The notes: a model not told the origin generated them from the sequence alone. A stretch of DNA of 64,000 nucleotides from Rhynchopus sp. YZ270_cl-10 (GCA_964035575.1 OZ037864.1:1364001-1428000); one strand, 5' to 3'; positions 9,428 through 20,851 are shown, counted from the stretch's first letter. Numbers and translations are program-made.

Positions 9428-10805
9428 ATGTCCTTCGCTGATGGAGAAGCCTTGCCTATTACTCAGGTATGCAGAACATATGGGTTTTTTTTTTTTGTCA
9501 GAGTTGGGTTGAAGCGATCGGGAGTCCCTGTAAGCTCACATCTCTGCAGCGGCTGATGGGCCGCCGGCTGTCGAGCGGTTGTGTACCCGCCCTCATTTTC
9601 TTACGGTACGGAGTCATTAGGTTTCCTTTTTACATCTACTCTTGTAGACCGCAGGGTACTGCTTTCATCTGGCTGGTATACGTGGGTCAGTCGGAGGTGC
9701 CTGCATCAACACCTACAATTTCTCTTTGATACTTCGACAATGGGGATGCTATGCTTTAGATGATTGACACCATTTTTTCCTTTCCTTTTTATCAAAAGTA
9801 CAGTATCATCTATCATCTTAATGGCCACCTCAACCCTACCCTACCCTATAGGATGCATTAGAGCTCCGTCTGCAGCCAGCCCCCACCTTCACCGCAACAT
9901 CCTGCCCCCACTGCGACAACGTCTTCGAGGTCGCCATCGACTTTGAAGAAATAAAAGACCACGTCGAGTTCGAACGTCTCAAAAAGAAGGAGCTGGAGAG
10001 CCAGAAGGAGGCCTACAAGCAGGAGATCACACGGTTTCAGGAGGAGGTCAACAGTCTGAAGGAGACCCTCGCGAATCTGTGCAACCAGCTTGCGCAGGCT
10101 CAGGTTGAGAACCTCCGGAGCAAGCAAGCCTCTTTGGAGCAGGACAACTACATCAAACAGCTGAAGGACCATCTGAAGCAAAGCGAGGAGGAGCTCCACC
10201 ACCTTGCACACGACTTTGAACTTGCATTAGAACGCAACAAAGAACTCCAAGCGGCCCACGTACGCAACACCGGCGTTGTTGCCCCTGTTAAGTACCGCAG
10301 CAAAACCGCCATGCGCATCTCTGAAGGAAACCCCACGGTGGGCCCCTCCACTGCAGGTGGCCCAGGAGACTCCACACCAAGCGGTGTAGGTGGAGGTGTA
10401 CCAACACCAGGCACAACAGGGGGGTTGGGCAGTAGACATCCCAGCAAAGTGCAGCAGTTGGCGAGCAGATATGACTCGGTTCCGTCACCACCGCAGAAGT
10501 CTGCAAAGGATAAGGATATGTACCGGACACAGTTGATGCATTTCTACTCTGTGCATAACCCGGCGAAGATGGGTGAGGTTGACAACATCCTCGCAGAGTT
10601 CGAAGGGCATGAAGAGGAAATGTTCGTTTCTCTTGCAAGAAAATACGGTGTGCCCCCTATTCTTCCGCTCAGAGGAGGAAGCGCTGGATACCCAACACAC
10701 TCAGTCCCGCGTCATGCCGGAGGAGTCGACACAGATGATGACCTAAGATTAGTAGCACCCTTAACCCTCCAAATGGCGCAGGCGCAACGCTCACCACACT
10801 ATTGA
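9428..10805 (+). CDS. Coiled-coil protein with protist C-terminal motif, one intron
   Basis: Exons 9428-9466 and 9852-10805 (intron GT at 9467, AG at 9850-9851, phase 0) give 330 residues. Exon 1 encodes only MSFADGEALPITQ. It is assigned because the downstream frame has no upstream ATG and the join keeps frame. After a CPHC pair (about residue 31) comes a charged coiled coil (about 50-145), then a Gly, Pro, Thr-rich linker. Residues about 235-280 read MHFYSVHNPAKMGEV..ILAEFEGHEEEMF..LARKYG. This HFYxxYNPxK..V..IL..Y.G.E..L....KYG motif recurs in kinetoplastid and other protist proteins. Function is unknown; a cytoskeletal or scaffold role is inferred from the coiled coil. The 385-nt intron is longer than all others here. 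Confidence 0.8.
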
Positions 10806-11357
10806 TAGAAGCTTAATCAGCTAAAAAACGGAAAAAAAAGCAAAGAAAAAACAAAAACAAAAAAAAATCCCAATGATTTGGCTAACTAGAAACCTATTTT
10901 TATTTTATTTTTTTGTAGAGAAAATCGAATCTGATGTTGGAAAAACCCTCCTAAAAATGTTTGTGGATTACACATCGGGGGGGACGAGGGGGGGGGAAGG
11001 AAGGATCCAGGCGGTTCACTCTCGCTTTTGAAAAAAACTTTTTGCCGTCCTCTCTCCCCCTCTCCAATATCACCAAAGGCAACACCCCTCTCACTTCATT
11101 GAACAAACCAAAAAAGAAAAATATAGTGGCAACACATCGAGTCTTGCCCCCCGTACCATCGTGATACCAAAATTTCAAAAAAAAAGTTTACCATTTTACC
11201 CCACAACCTTTCACACCTGGCGATATATACTGCCTATATTAGACACACGTTTGATCTACGTACACACATCTAATACACGCAAAAAAATGGTACACCACGC
11301 ATCACCTGCAACATCAAGCCAACTTTCTCCCCTCTCCACACCACACCCCCTTTAGGG
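10806..11357. other. AT-rich spacer before the RNase P subunit gene
   Basis: A-rich and T-rich runs, a G-run near 10978-10998 and a C/T-rich block before the next gene with TTTAG two bases upstream of the ATG. No hairpin repeat or gene-like frame seen. Confidence 0.5.
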
Positions 11358-12332
11358 ATGCCGAAACACAACACCACACCAGGATGTGATGTGGGTATGG
11401 TTGAATGGTCGACCGAGTCAAGCGACGCACGTGTCACATGCACCTCTGAGCTGGGCTGGGGCGCGGTCGTGGAGAAGGTGGCGACACACCGCAACCCCAC
11501 TACAGTGCCGAACGTGGCGCACCTCTTTGCTGGGGTAGCATCGGGTGCGCTGTGTAGGTTGAACCTGCAGACACCTACACTACCGACGTACATGGCGCAA
11601 GTCCACGAACAGGTTGCTGCCAGCAAGCTGCACCTTGCAGTCTCCCTCAGTCTAGCACACACGGAGCAGCTCAAGGGGGTGCTTGCCGCGTCGACAGCTG
11701 TACAACCTGTTGTCGACATCATCTCGCTGCATGCAGATTTGTTGGCAGAATACGTTCCAAAGAATGGCGAGGTCGGAGCGAAAAGCATGCCATTCTTCAC
11801 AGAATTTGAACGCCTAGCAGGCGACATCGTCAGCAAAGGGACCATCTTTGAGATCGTCGTCGGCACCTCACTGCGTGACCCCGCACAACGAGAAGGGGTG
11901 ATCTTTCTCTTCAAGAAGGTGGTACGCGCTTTAAAAGGACGTGAAGGATTGATCCTCTCCAGTGGAACCGGGGAGGTGCTCTTACTGAGACGCCCTGAGG
12001 ATTATGCGAACATCCTGACCTTAGGAGGAATCCCCTACGGTACGGCAGTGTCCGTTCTGCACGCTTCCAACGCGAAGCTCTTTCATTCAGTGACATCACG
12101 CAACAATGTTCCTGGTGTGAAGCTGGTCGCAAAGCCCGTCAAAGAACATAAAAAGCCTGCAGCAAAGCCTGCAAAAAAACAGCTAACCCTTGCAAAGCCG
12201 GAGGGAAGGGAAGGGGGGGGAGGAGGTGGTGGTGGTGCAGAGAAGAAACGCAGCGGCTTTGACAGTTCAAGCGACAGCGATGATAGTGAGGAGGAAATGC
12301 AGAGCTCCCCAAAGAAGAGGCGAATAGGGTGA
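11358..12332 (+). CDS. RPP30: RNase P/MRP protein subunit p30 homologue
   Basis: A 324-residue protein. Residues about 150-245 carry the p30 signature: FEIVVGTSLRD, then GLILSSGTG, then LLRRPEDYANILTLGG. This matches the family pattern of SSGA, RGPxD and NLxxLLG at the end of its TIM-barrel-like (PHP-related) domain. Rpp30/Rpp1 is a core protein of nuclear RNase P, which trims tRNA 5' leaders, and of RNase MRP, which processes rRNA. The C-terminus (from about 260) is a lysine-rich tail, then a Gly run, Ser/Asp-rich acidic stretch and KKRR, fitting a nuclear or nucleolar protein. The ATG is two bases after a pyrimidine tract ending in AG. No intron is needed. Confidence 0.82.
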   Translation: MPKHNTTPGCDVGMVEWSTESSDARVTCTSELGWGAVVEKVATHRNPTTVPNVAHLFAGVASGALCRLNLQTPTLPTYMAQVHEQVAASKLHLAVSLSLAHTEQLKGVLAASTAVQPVVDIISLHADLLAEYVPKNGEVGAKSMPFFTEFERLAGDIVSKGTIFEIVVGTSLRDPAQREGVIFLFKKVVRALKGREGLILSSGTGEVLLLRRPEDYANILTLGGIPYGTAVSVLHASNAKLFHSVTSRNNVPGVKLVAKPVKEHKKPAAKPAKKQLTLAKPEGREGGGGGGGGAEKKRSGFDSSSDSDDSEEEMQSSPKKRRIG

Positions 12333-12523
12333 GCTTTTTAGTTGGGGGTGGTGTGGATTTTGGGGGGTGTTGCGAAATTTTTGTTTCGCTTGAAATAAAG
12401 GAATACTGCAATTCTTCGTGTTTCCGAATATTTTTCGTTTTTATTTAAAAACCCAAACCCCAAAAGGACATACACAACACACTTTTATTTCAAACACTCA
12501 AAAAAAAACCACCTTTACACAAG

Positions 12524-14127
12524 ATGTCTGCCTACGGTGGTAAAGGATACATGCAGTCCTCTGCAAAGCAGGCTGCATTCTACTCGCACGAGCAGGGCCA
12601 GGTGGGACATCAGCACCACCACCACCAGCAGCACGTGTCGTACGCCCCACACACCGCACACGGGCACAGCAGCAGCACAAAGCACCAGCAGAAGTTCCAC
12701 TACACACCACAGACAAAGCCGCCACAGGAGACGCTCACGTTCGCGGACTCGAAGGGTATGTCACCTATTACAGAACACTGGTTTGAGACCATCCTGGTGC
12801 ACGTCTCTGACTCAGGATGCTAACCTTCGTACTTTGGGTGATAACCTTTTTACCCACCAACGTTTGTTGGATGACTGTACATCCGAAAACCCCCACCCCA
12901 CCACACCACCACCACCACCACCACAGGCATGCACCAGACGATCTCCCTCGGGTACAACCCCAGCGAGCAAGGCCAGGTCGTGCAGTGCTGCGATCCTTGG
13001 AACGAGCACGTCTACTACCTCCCGCTGCACCTTCTCGAGAGGACTGTTGGTATGTGTTTTTCGTTGTTTGTGCCTGCAACAGACGTTCACTTCATATTTA
13101 CTTTATTTAAACTGTTCACAACCTCACAGGTCTGGAGACGCACATCCACAACAAGACCGGACGCCGTGCACAGGTCTGCATGAAGAACCAACAGCAGAAG
13201 TGCAACATGCGTGAGAAATGCCTCCAGATCCATGGCGACTGGAACATGGTCGAGGAGCTGCGCAAGGTGTACATCGCGGACAAGAAGCAGTACGTCTCTG
13301 AGGTGCTTGCGCTCGACCTCAGCGACAAACGCAACGACGTGCTGAGCTTCAAATACAGCGAGATTGAGGCTGGGGCTGCGAAGGAGAACTACCGCCGCTC
13401 CAACGGCAAGGCAAAGCTTATGCTGTGCACGAACTTCGTCACACGCGGCGGGTGCCTCAATGGCGCACACTGCTGCCACGTACACGTCCTTAGGGACCGC
13501 TACATCAAGGCCAAATCCATGCGCTGCCAGGGACACACACAGAAGATGATGCCCAAGATGCCGATGCCCCGCCACACCCACACACAGCCTAGGTGGGGCG
13601 ACCGTGTGTACCAGGCACAGGAGGCCCCTGCGACGGACATGGCGGCCACGGCAGCTATGCACGACCATGAGGCAGCTCCGTACCACCTGCAGCCTCTGCG
13701 CACCCAGCCACCGACCACACCGTTCCGCGTTGAGGAGCCACGCACGCAGGACGAAGGGAGCGACTCCAACAGCTCCCACGGAACGTCGTGGGTGCTGTCC
13801 AACGACTCTAACGACTTCAGCGGCAGCTCCTCGCCTGGACTGAATGATTTTGGTCCAACGCTGTCACGTCTGTCTGGACACTGCAGCGACATGGGTGCCC
13901 ACTCAACCGCAAGCTACCCCAGCATGAGCGACGGCCTCCGCACAGCCAGCACCCTCTCCCGCAGCGACGTGATGCCGCCCACCGTCCCCGTGGTCGTGAC
14001 CCCCACCCCGTTCACAACAGCACCACAGCTGCACCTCACAGGGCAGGAAGGCAAAGCGCCTGCAGATCTCGAAGAGGAAAATGAGGACATTAAACGTCTT
14101 CTCGTCGACCTGAACCTCGATCTGTAG
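12524..14127 (+). CDS. CCCH zinc-finger protein, three exons
   Basis: Exons 12524-12755, 12927-13049 and 13130-14127, with introns of 171 and 80 nt, both GTATGT-type donors, AG acceptors and phase 1. The joined protein has 450 residues. Two CCCH fingers are visible: C-x7-C-x5-C-x3-H (CMKNQQQKC..., about residue 137) and C-x8-C-x5-C-x3-H (CTNFVTRGGC..., about residue 220). A His/Gln-rich N-terminus and a long Ser/Pro-rich C-terminus flank them. Such fingers usually bind single-stranded RNA, so a role in mRNA control is inferred. Exon 1 also reads on through its intron for 21 codons to a stop, a possible retained-intron form. A family A hairpin cluster starts about 145 bases after the stop. Confidence 0.82.
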
Positions 14128-14270
14128 AGATCTGTAGAAAAGAGTGTTCCATTTTGGAAAAATAGTTTTAGTTGTGTTCCACATACACGTTTTTTTTTAC
14201 TTGGTTGGTATTTTTGAAAGATAGCGTCTCCGTCCACAGACCTCTTTCAAAAACATTTTTATTTTTGTTG

Positions 14271-14303
14271 AGATGACCAAGCATGAGATGCTTAGATTCA
14301 TCT
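14271..14303 (+). repeat. Hairpin repeat family A
   Basis: AGATGACCAAGC, loop ATGAGAT, GCTTAGATTCATCT. About 145 bases after the stop of the CCCH gene. Confidence 0.75.
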
Positions 14304-14483
14304 GACACCTTGTCTTTCTCTTTATGTTTTGAAGGTGAAGGGATTCTGTATGCCAGAAACCAGATGTGTGGGCAAAATGTACGCCAAAAAAATGCAAAAA
14401 AAAAAATTGGATCAGTGATCCACATTTTCCCGAAAAAAGGGGCAAATTAGGCACCTGCCAGAAACATCTTTTATTTATTTTGT

Positions 14484-14518
14484 AGATAACGAGGAACTGT
14501 GAGGCTTAGACTCATCGT
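14484..14518 (+). repeat. Hairpin repeat family A, variant
   Basis: AGATAACGAGGAAC then GTGAGGCTTAGACTCATC. It follows a T-run ending TAG and leads directly into a family B copy, so the two form a compound unit. Confidence 0.6.
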
Positions 14519-14521
14519 GTC

Positions 14522-14550
14522 CGTGCCTGCGTCCCAGAGGCGTTTGCACT
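14522..14550 (+). repeat. Hairpin repeat family B, short form
   Basis: GTGCCTGCGTC then GAGGCGTTTGCAC, nearly identical to the copy at 2446. Confidence 0.7.
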
Positions 14551-14644
14551 ATCGACTTCACTTTTTTATTATTACTAATGTACCTGCGAGGTTCATTCGT
14601 TTTCAAATTGCGTTTTGTTTTTTTTGTTTTGTTTTTTGTTTTGT

Positions 14645-14680
14645 AGATTACGAGGTACTGTGAGGCTTAGGCTCATCTTA
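14645..14680 (+). repeat. Hairpin repeat family A, variant
   Basis: AGATTACGAGGTAC then GTGAGGCTTAGGCTCATCTT. Same variant as at 14484, again after a T-run ending TAG. Confidence 0.65.
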
Positions 14681-15085
14681 CCAACTTTTCTTCTTGTTGC
14701 TTTCTCTTCTTCTTCTTCTTCCCCCTCCCTTTTTTTGTTTTTTTTTTGCTTTTGGCAAAAATTCGGTGCACCCTTCCCCACTCTCCTCTGATCCCACCAC
14801 TACCACCACCTATTCCCCACCCAACGGAATGTTCTTTTCCCTTTCCGTGACCCACACTTCCCTCAAAACACAAAATTGTATTTTCTTCCACAATATTCCC
14901 ACTTTCGTTTCACCCCTTCCCGCTTCCACCCTTTGTCTCTCAAAAAAAAAAAAAATCTTTTTCGGTTGGTTTTATAAACAGGATCCTCTTTTCACTCGAT
15001 TTTTTATTCAATATTTCTCTTTGGTATCCATAAAAGGCCTTTATATTGTGAGCTGAATGCGCCCTGTGAGGCATATTCACCAAAA

Positions 15086-15293
15086 GGGGGGCAACAATAT
15101 TGGAGTGTATAAATACCATTGGTAAACAATGGTATTAAAATAATGATATAGGTGAGTGACGACACCTCCCCCCCCTTTTTTTTTTGCCAGTTGTGTACGT
15201 TTAGGAAAGGCAACTTCCTATTAGGCCCGCCGACTCCATTTTCTTGGAGCTTCCAGGACCGTGCATTTGCTCCGTTCCATAAAAAGGAATGGT
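15086..15293 (+). repeat. Family E, 200-bp multi-hairpin repeat, copy 1
   Basis: Shares most of its length with the copy at 15802-16003. Recognisable hairpins: ACCATTGGT with ATGGT, AGGTG...CACCT, AGGAAAGG with CTTCCT, and TTCCAT with GGAATGG. The string of conserved small stems suggests a structured RNA or an RNA-derived repeat. No tRNA A/B box was identified. Confidence 0.7.
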
Positions 15294-15801
15294 AAAAAAA
15301 AGTTTCGAAAAATAAAAATAAAATGTCCAAATGTCCTGAACACATCAGTTTTCTTTAACCTGAATGTGCTCCACGAGACATGTTCCATCTTCTCCACAAC
15401 CATTTCCCTTTATGCCTATTACATAAAGCTTTATCCTTTTCCCTTCAGATCGGACCCCAACTGCCCAGCTACCCCTTTAGCTTTCTTTTTTTTTGAACTT
15501 GAAAGATGTATTTCCAATCTTTTCAAGTTTTTTTTCCAACTCTCTTTTTATTGTAAAGTGTCAGATAAACTTAATGGTTAGGTTCATCCAACATTGTTCT
15601 CTCTCTCTTTTGTGTAAAGCATTACCTCGTCATGCACTTAAGCACGCCCCACCCAGCCAAAAAAAGAAATAAAGTATTGTGCAGTGCAGCCTCGGGTACA
15701 CTGATACAGTGGTTTTGTCTTATTTTTTTTGATTCAGTTTTACGTTTTAAACCCCACCAAGAAGGTGGCATTTCGTGTACGTATCCCATACGTCAAAGCA
15801 T

Positions 15802-16003
15802 TGGGGCAACAGTATCGGAGTGTACCATTGGTAAACAGTGTTATTTCAATGATGATACCAGGTGAGTGACGACACCTCCCCTTTCTGTCAGTTGTGTGTG
15901 TGTGCACGTTTAGGAAGGCAACTTCCTCATTTAGCCCGGCCTACTCCATTTTCCTGGAGCTTCCAGAGGACCGTGCATGCTCCGTTCCATAAGAAGGAAT
16001 GGT
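15802..16003 (+). repeat. Family E, 200-bp multi-hairpin repeat, copy 2
   Basis: Aligns to copy 1 with small indels, roughly four in five bases matching by eye. Stems AGGTG/CACCT, AGGAAG/CTTCCT and CTGGA/TCCAG are kept although their loops and flanks differ. Followed by A-rich sequence. Confidence 0.7.
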
Positions 16004-16107
16004 ACAAAAAAAAAAAAAAGATTCTCAAAAAAAAAAAAAAAAAATGAAAAAAAAAAGTCGAAGAGGTGGTGTATACAAAAAGGAGGTTTGTTGTGTGAAT
16101 GATTTCA

Positions 16108-16151
16108 GGGGTGACAATTGGAACTTTTTGCAAGATGCAAACTACACTATT
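16108..16151 (+). repeat. Hairpin repeat family G, variant
   Basis: GTGACAATTGGAAC, then TTTGC, loop AAGAT, GCAAA, and the family ending CTACACTA. Confidence 0.55.
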
Positions 16152-16315
16152 CCTACAATTTGTCGAGGAAAAAAAAAACAAAAAAAAAAAAAAAAAAAAA
16201 AAAAATCTATAAAAATAGCCCAAGGGCAACCCAAATTCAGTCGCTGTCTGAAAATAAAAAGGAAACAGCAAACAAAAAAAAAAAAAAAAATTGTCAATCT
16301 TTTTCAGGTAACTAA

Positions 16316-16335
16316 GCAGGAGAGGCTTGGTCATT
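16316..16335 (+). repeat. Hairpin repeat family A, short
   Basis: AGGTAACTAAGC, loop, GCTTGGTCATT; follows a pyrimidine tract ending in CAG and precedes a family F copy by about 30 bases. Confidence 0.55.
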
Positions 16336-16367
16336 ATTTTTCTCTTTCAATTTTACAAAAAAAAAAT

Positions 16368-16437
16368 GGTCAGACCAGAGAGCTTCTCAGGGCTTGTCTC
16401 ATCTCTCTGCCATACTCTTCAGGGTGTGCCGTCTGTG
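16368..16437 (+). repeat. Hairpin repeat family F
   Basis: Starts GGTCAGACCAGAG and ends GGTGTGCCGTCTGT. CAGAC pairs with GTCTG. An internal TCATCTCT block is shared with the copy at 20790. Confidence 0.65.
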
Positions 16438-17372
16438 TCTTTTATTTATTTTTTATACCTACAAGCGTAGCTTAAAGGAGAAATAGTTCCTCGGATACGG
16501 TCGCCAATCACCCCTCCAACAGGGTAATTGTGCAATCAACGAAAAAACCTTTTTTTTTCCCGTTTACTTACCTATCGGAGTTACTATTTTTAGTTTGATT
16601 CAATGAACACTTTCTTTTCTTTTAATGAGATAGAAGATAGAAAATGAAACAAATTCTAGGCGATTTTTTTTTTTAGTTAATCCCATACCCATACACCAGC
16701 GACCTGGACAGTGCAGATTGCCTGTGTGGCAGCTACACAACAAACAAAACGTGTTCGTGTGATTATTATTATTTTTTTTGTGAACAAAAATACGCTATAC
16801 GCTGCGAGAGAAAACCTCCATTGTGTTCCATTTGCAATGACATTTGGAGGAGCACTGATGCTGTGTCGCGGAGGTGCTATTGTTGTACTTCTCTTCCTTT
16901 TAGTATTGGTTTTTTTTGTCGCACAAAATGTGTGTTTTTTTTTTTTCAAAGCGTTTATCCCAGAAAGCCCTCCGCCTATCTGTCCTCTCACTTCCCTTCT
17001 CCCAGAAAGAAAAAAATGAAGAAAAAAAACACTACTTACGTTAGAAACAGAACACCACAAAACCATCCCACATCAAAAAAATATTACGGTTAACGAAGTA
17101 CGAAGGTTTGGAAGAAAACAAACAAGAAAAACAAAAACAAAAAAAATCCCGTATCCTCCACTCCATTTCCCACCCCCTAGTCACGCCATCTCCACGGCAA
17201 GTGCTTGTCTTGTCTGGGGCTTCGGTGTTGGGACAAAAAAAAGAGAAAAAAAAAAACTGAAATAAACACATAAACGCAATATTACGGACAGAACCTTGTA
17301 CCCCCAACATAACGAGGTACATGTATTTTGTCATATTTTTTCTTTGAAGTAAAACCTGTTGTTGTTTTTTTT

Positions 17373-17402
17373 AGATGTGTATGCAAATGTGAGGCATGTT
17401 CG
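17373..17402 (+). repeat. Hairpin repeat family C, variant
   Basis: AGATGTGTATGCAAATG then AGGCATGTTC after a T-run ending TTAG. Confidence 0.5.
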
Positions 17403-17652
17403 CTGTGCTTTCTGTTCTTGAGCAGAAAGTGTATGAAGGCATTCTTTTTTTTTTGGATTTTCTCTTAGTTTTTTCTCTTTTTTCTTATGTGGTTTTGACA
17501 AAAAAAAGCGGTGCAGATTATCGTAGCCGTTTTTAGATTATTAAAACAAAACAAACAAACAAACAAACACACCTCACATTCTACAAGCCTTCCCGAGGAG
17601 CACTTTCATAAACGCTATGCGCTCCCTCATATACCCCCATACACCCCCTCCC

Positions 17653-17790
17653 TAATGGTGGCAGTATTGTGATTTGTGATGGGAGCCCATTGGAATACGC
17701 AAAATACATCAAAATATATCACAATACACGTGTATTGTTGATGTATTTTGCGTATTCCAATGGGCTCCCATCACAATACTGCCACCATTA
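17653..17790. mobile_element. 138-bp palindromic MITE-like element
   Basis: Two long complementary arms beginning TAATGGTGGCAGTATTG and ending in its reverse complement, with a 5-bp insertion in the left arm and a short unpaired centre near ACACGTGT. The ends are TA, as expected for Tc1/mariner-type targets. No coding capacity. Flanked on both sides by C-rich sequence. Confidence 0.75.
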
Positions 17791-18055
17791 CCCCCCTCCT
17801 TCTCCTCCCCCCTTCCAGCCCCTTCGGTCCTAAATCTAAAAGATACGTTTCGCGGTGGCAGTTCAGTTTTTTTTTTCTCTCCAATTTTTGAGGAGCAGCG
17901 AGACTGTTATGTGCCTGCACAGACAGCTTTTCTCCTTTTTAAAAAAAAACACACTCTACTTTTCATTTGAAAAAAAAGGAGGAACAAAAAAAGCTCGGAT
18001 GCCTTTTCATTAATTGCAGCGGGCTCTGGGTGTGTCTATTTTTTTTTTAGTAGCC

Positions 18056-18091
18056 AGTGCCTGCGTCCGCCGACGGTGAGGCGTTTGCACT
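18056..18091 (+). repeat. Hairpin repeat family B, long form
   Basis: AGTGCCTGCGTC, inner stem CGCCG/CGGTG, then AGGCGTTTGCACT. Follows a T-run and TAG. Confidence 0.75.
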
Positions 18092-18988
18092 TTCAACTTA
18101 TTTTTTTTTTAGCCTCAAAGAAGTTTCCTCTTTTCACGGTTAGTGGGCGCGTATTGCAGTAAAAAATATCAACAAAGAATATTTATTACACGCTTTACGG
18201 AACAAAACAAATACATATTTGTGTGCACCCTCTGAGGCCCATTCATCTCGAAAGGTTTATCTGATGTATCTCACCTATCCTTCAAAAAACGCGCACTGGT
18301 TTTCTGTACTACTGTCTGTACTGCAGTCTCCCGATAGTACTCCTTGCCCTTTGGGTGACCAGGCCAGCGTATGTCGACAGCAACATGGGGTCGTACGAGA
18401 GGAACTCCCATTTCCGGGTCCCAGGGGGGGGATCTACGGTTGTCCGGTCGGGGTCAGTGCGTATGTGAAGACTACTTCGCGTTCTGTGAATACAGAAACA
18501 AAATACACAAAAGATGTGTTTGTGAGAAACACACATTCATCTTTCAAATTTTCCTCTTTTTTTAACCTGTTAAAAGGGTTTGGGGCAAGAGATTGTGTGT
18601 TATACCAGAGTCTTCCTACGGTGAGTCACACACTCTTGTTGGGGATGGGGGGGGGCGGGGGCGGGGGTGGGGGTGGGGTCTCTCTTTCCTTCTCGAGTAA
18701 ACATGATTTCGTCTTTTTGATATACAATTTTTTGAAATGCACCTTCGCGGTGCCTTTCATTTTGGGGTTTTTTTAAGGGGGGTGTCCAGTGGTATCTCAT
18801 GTGTTTTTCTGATTTCAGTTTACTGATGTCAGGAAACACAAAAAAAGCAACCTAAAATTTTAAAAAAAAAGAAGAAAAAAAACAAAAATAGAGGTCAATA
18901 AAAAGATAGATAAAACCCGCCAAGAAGCGCTTTATTTTTGGTACTTTGGCAAGAGGTCTTTTATTTTATGTTATTCTCATTTTCTTTC

Positions 18989-19024
18989 TGGCGTCCGCCG
19001 ATGAACGGTGAGGCGTTTTGCACT
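18989..19024 (+). repeat. Hairpin repeat family B, 5'-truncated
   Basis: Starts at GGCGTCCGCCG, loop ATGAA, CGGTGAGGCG and TTTGCACT. The first AGTGCCT half of the outer stem is missing. Confidence 0.65.
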
Positions 19025-19073
19025 TTCAACCTCTCTTTTTATTTTTAAAGAAAGGGTGCATGTGTTGACCCTC

Positions 19074-19322
19074 TCAAATACTTTCAATTCTGTGAAAGTA
19101 TATGAATCTAAATATTTTTTTTTGGAACGATGCGCCCATACGCCTCGCGTTCATCCTGAGATGGGCCCAGAATACTGAAGTAGAGCACCGTCGACCTACC
19201 AGCCCCATGTAGAGGTAGAGATTGTCATGGATGCCGAGCGCTTCAACAAACAGACCATCGTCAACGACGAAGCCACGGGTCAAAAGAGCGAGCCAAGCGT
19301 CTTTGCGCTTTCTGATCAACAC
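19074..19322 (-). pseudogene. Possible fragment of a protein-coding gene
   Basis: The reverse strand has an island of balanced composition, unlike the spacer. It holds an open frame containing DAWLALLTRGFVVDDGLF and LYMGLVGRRCSTSVFWAH. This looks protein-like, but the frame starts and ends without a plausible gene context and I recognise no family. The forward strand also has a plausible short frame here. It may be a decayed gene piece or chance. Confidence 0.15.
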
Positions 19323-19531
19323 ACTGCAAAAGCTCTGCTCTAAGCATTAGCCATAAAGCAACTCTTCGCGCCCATTCCACCATCTCCAGTTCACGCCGTG
19401 CATGAGAGGCACATCTTACAAATTTTCTTCTTTTTTCCTCGGTTCAAGTTGCCTTTTTTTTCTTTTTTTGTTTCTCCGATAGCGTTCAAGATTCTCCGTT
19501 CTCCCATACACTGATGCCATAAACTCTTTAT

Positions 19532-19567
19532 AGGCAACTATGCACCATGAGACATAGGTTCATCTTA
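19532..19567 (+). repeat. Hairpin repeat family A, diverged
   Basis: AGGCAACTATGC, loop ACCATGA, GACATAGGTTCATCTTA. The inner stem is CTATG/CATAG instead of CTAAGC/GCTTAG, a paired change on both arms. Confidence 0.6.
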
Positions 19568-20663
19568 CCAACCTGTTTCTTCTTTTTTGTGCAATGCTGG
19601 GGCCCTGGAGGACACAAATTCTGAACACTTTCGGAGAGACGAGGTAGCATAGGTGTGGAGTCATGTTCTGGTGTGTATTCAACTGTGTATGCATCATTAG
19701 CGCCTTTACATAGGAATGCATTACCACCATGTGTGCAACCATGTGTCCCATATGAGTACCATGCTTAATAACAATACCCTTTTTTATACTCTGCAACGCC
19801 TTTTTCAGCACCGCAGAAGAGAAAAAAAATAGTATGTTTACCCGGGTCATGTAGTCACCGTGCAGCCGTCATTTGGGTGGGTGGGGGAGGGGGGGGGGAC
19901 AAACGATAATTCGGTTCTCAAATAATACTTGACGAACGGGGGGGGGTTTTTTTATTCCCCACCCATTTTTTTTTTTTTTTACTTTTATTTTCGTCTTCAC
20001 TTCCTTTTAAAGATGCTACGTTGCCATCTACGTCTCTCTCTTCTCTCTATTTCCCAGAAAATCCTGCACCCCCTACGTTACTCTCTTTCCCGTATTTTTC
20101 CCTTCGCAGGTTTTTCCCCTTTCCCCTTTCGCCTTCCCCCTTCCATCCTCCCCCGCTTACGTTACATGTGTTAGTGAACTGTCTCTCCCTTTCTCCATAC
20201 ACATCAAATGATGCCTTGTCCTGAGGGTCTGTGCGTCAAAAAAAAGTCCCCCGTATGCCTTTTTTCTCTCGTTTACGCGCGACGTGTCGTGGCTGTTTGC
20301 GAAAAAAAAAAAATAAAACAAAACATAACCCTTTCCTTTTCGTTGACCTAACGTTTCGCTTTCTTTCGTTAACCTTTTTTTTTTTTTTTTTAAGTTTTCC
20401 AAAATCCAATACGTTTTGTGGGGTGGGGAGAGGGGAGAGGGGAGATAGTGGGGAAAATTTTGAATGTGATGTACTAATAAGAAGTGCCACCTTTCAATTT
20501 TTGTATTTCCTCTGTTGTTTCGTCAAAATACGGTGTTCGAGTTTACAATGTAAAAAAGAGTTGTAGATGTTACGATATACATTGGTTACTGGGGGCCTCC
20601 AGTAAAAAAAGTTCACAATGTCCGTATGCGAAGAGTAGTTTCTCAAAAAAAAAAAAAGTGTTT

Positions 20664-20710
20664 AGTTTTGTGGAATGCATCCTCGGATGGCTACACTAAA
20701 CTAAGTTTTC
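20664..20710 (+). repeat. Hairpin repeat family H
   Basis: GCATCC then GGATGGCTACACTAAACTAAG and GTTTTC; the stem is the self-complementary CATCC/GGATG. Confidence 0.6.
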
Positions 20711-20789
20711 AAAAAAAAAATCTTTGGAACCTGTCTTTTGACAGGTCATGCAGTGTCATTCCAAACAAATCCAAAAAAAAATTAAAAAA

Positions 20790-20851
20790 GTCAGACCAGA
20801 GCTTCTATTGTCTCATCTCTGCCACACTTCTTGGATGAGGTGTGCTGTCTG
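20790..20851 (+). repeat. Hairpin repeat family F
   Basis: TCAGACCAGAG at the left; CCACAC, loop, GGTGTG and GTCTGT at the right. Outer CAGAC/GTCTG and inner CACAC/GTGTG stems. Confidence 0.65.
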
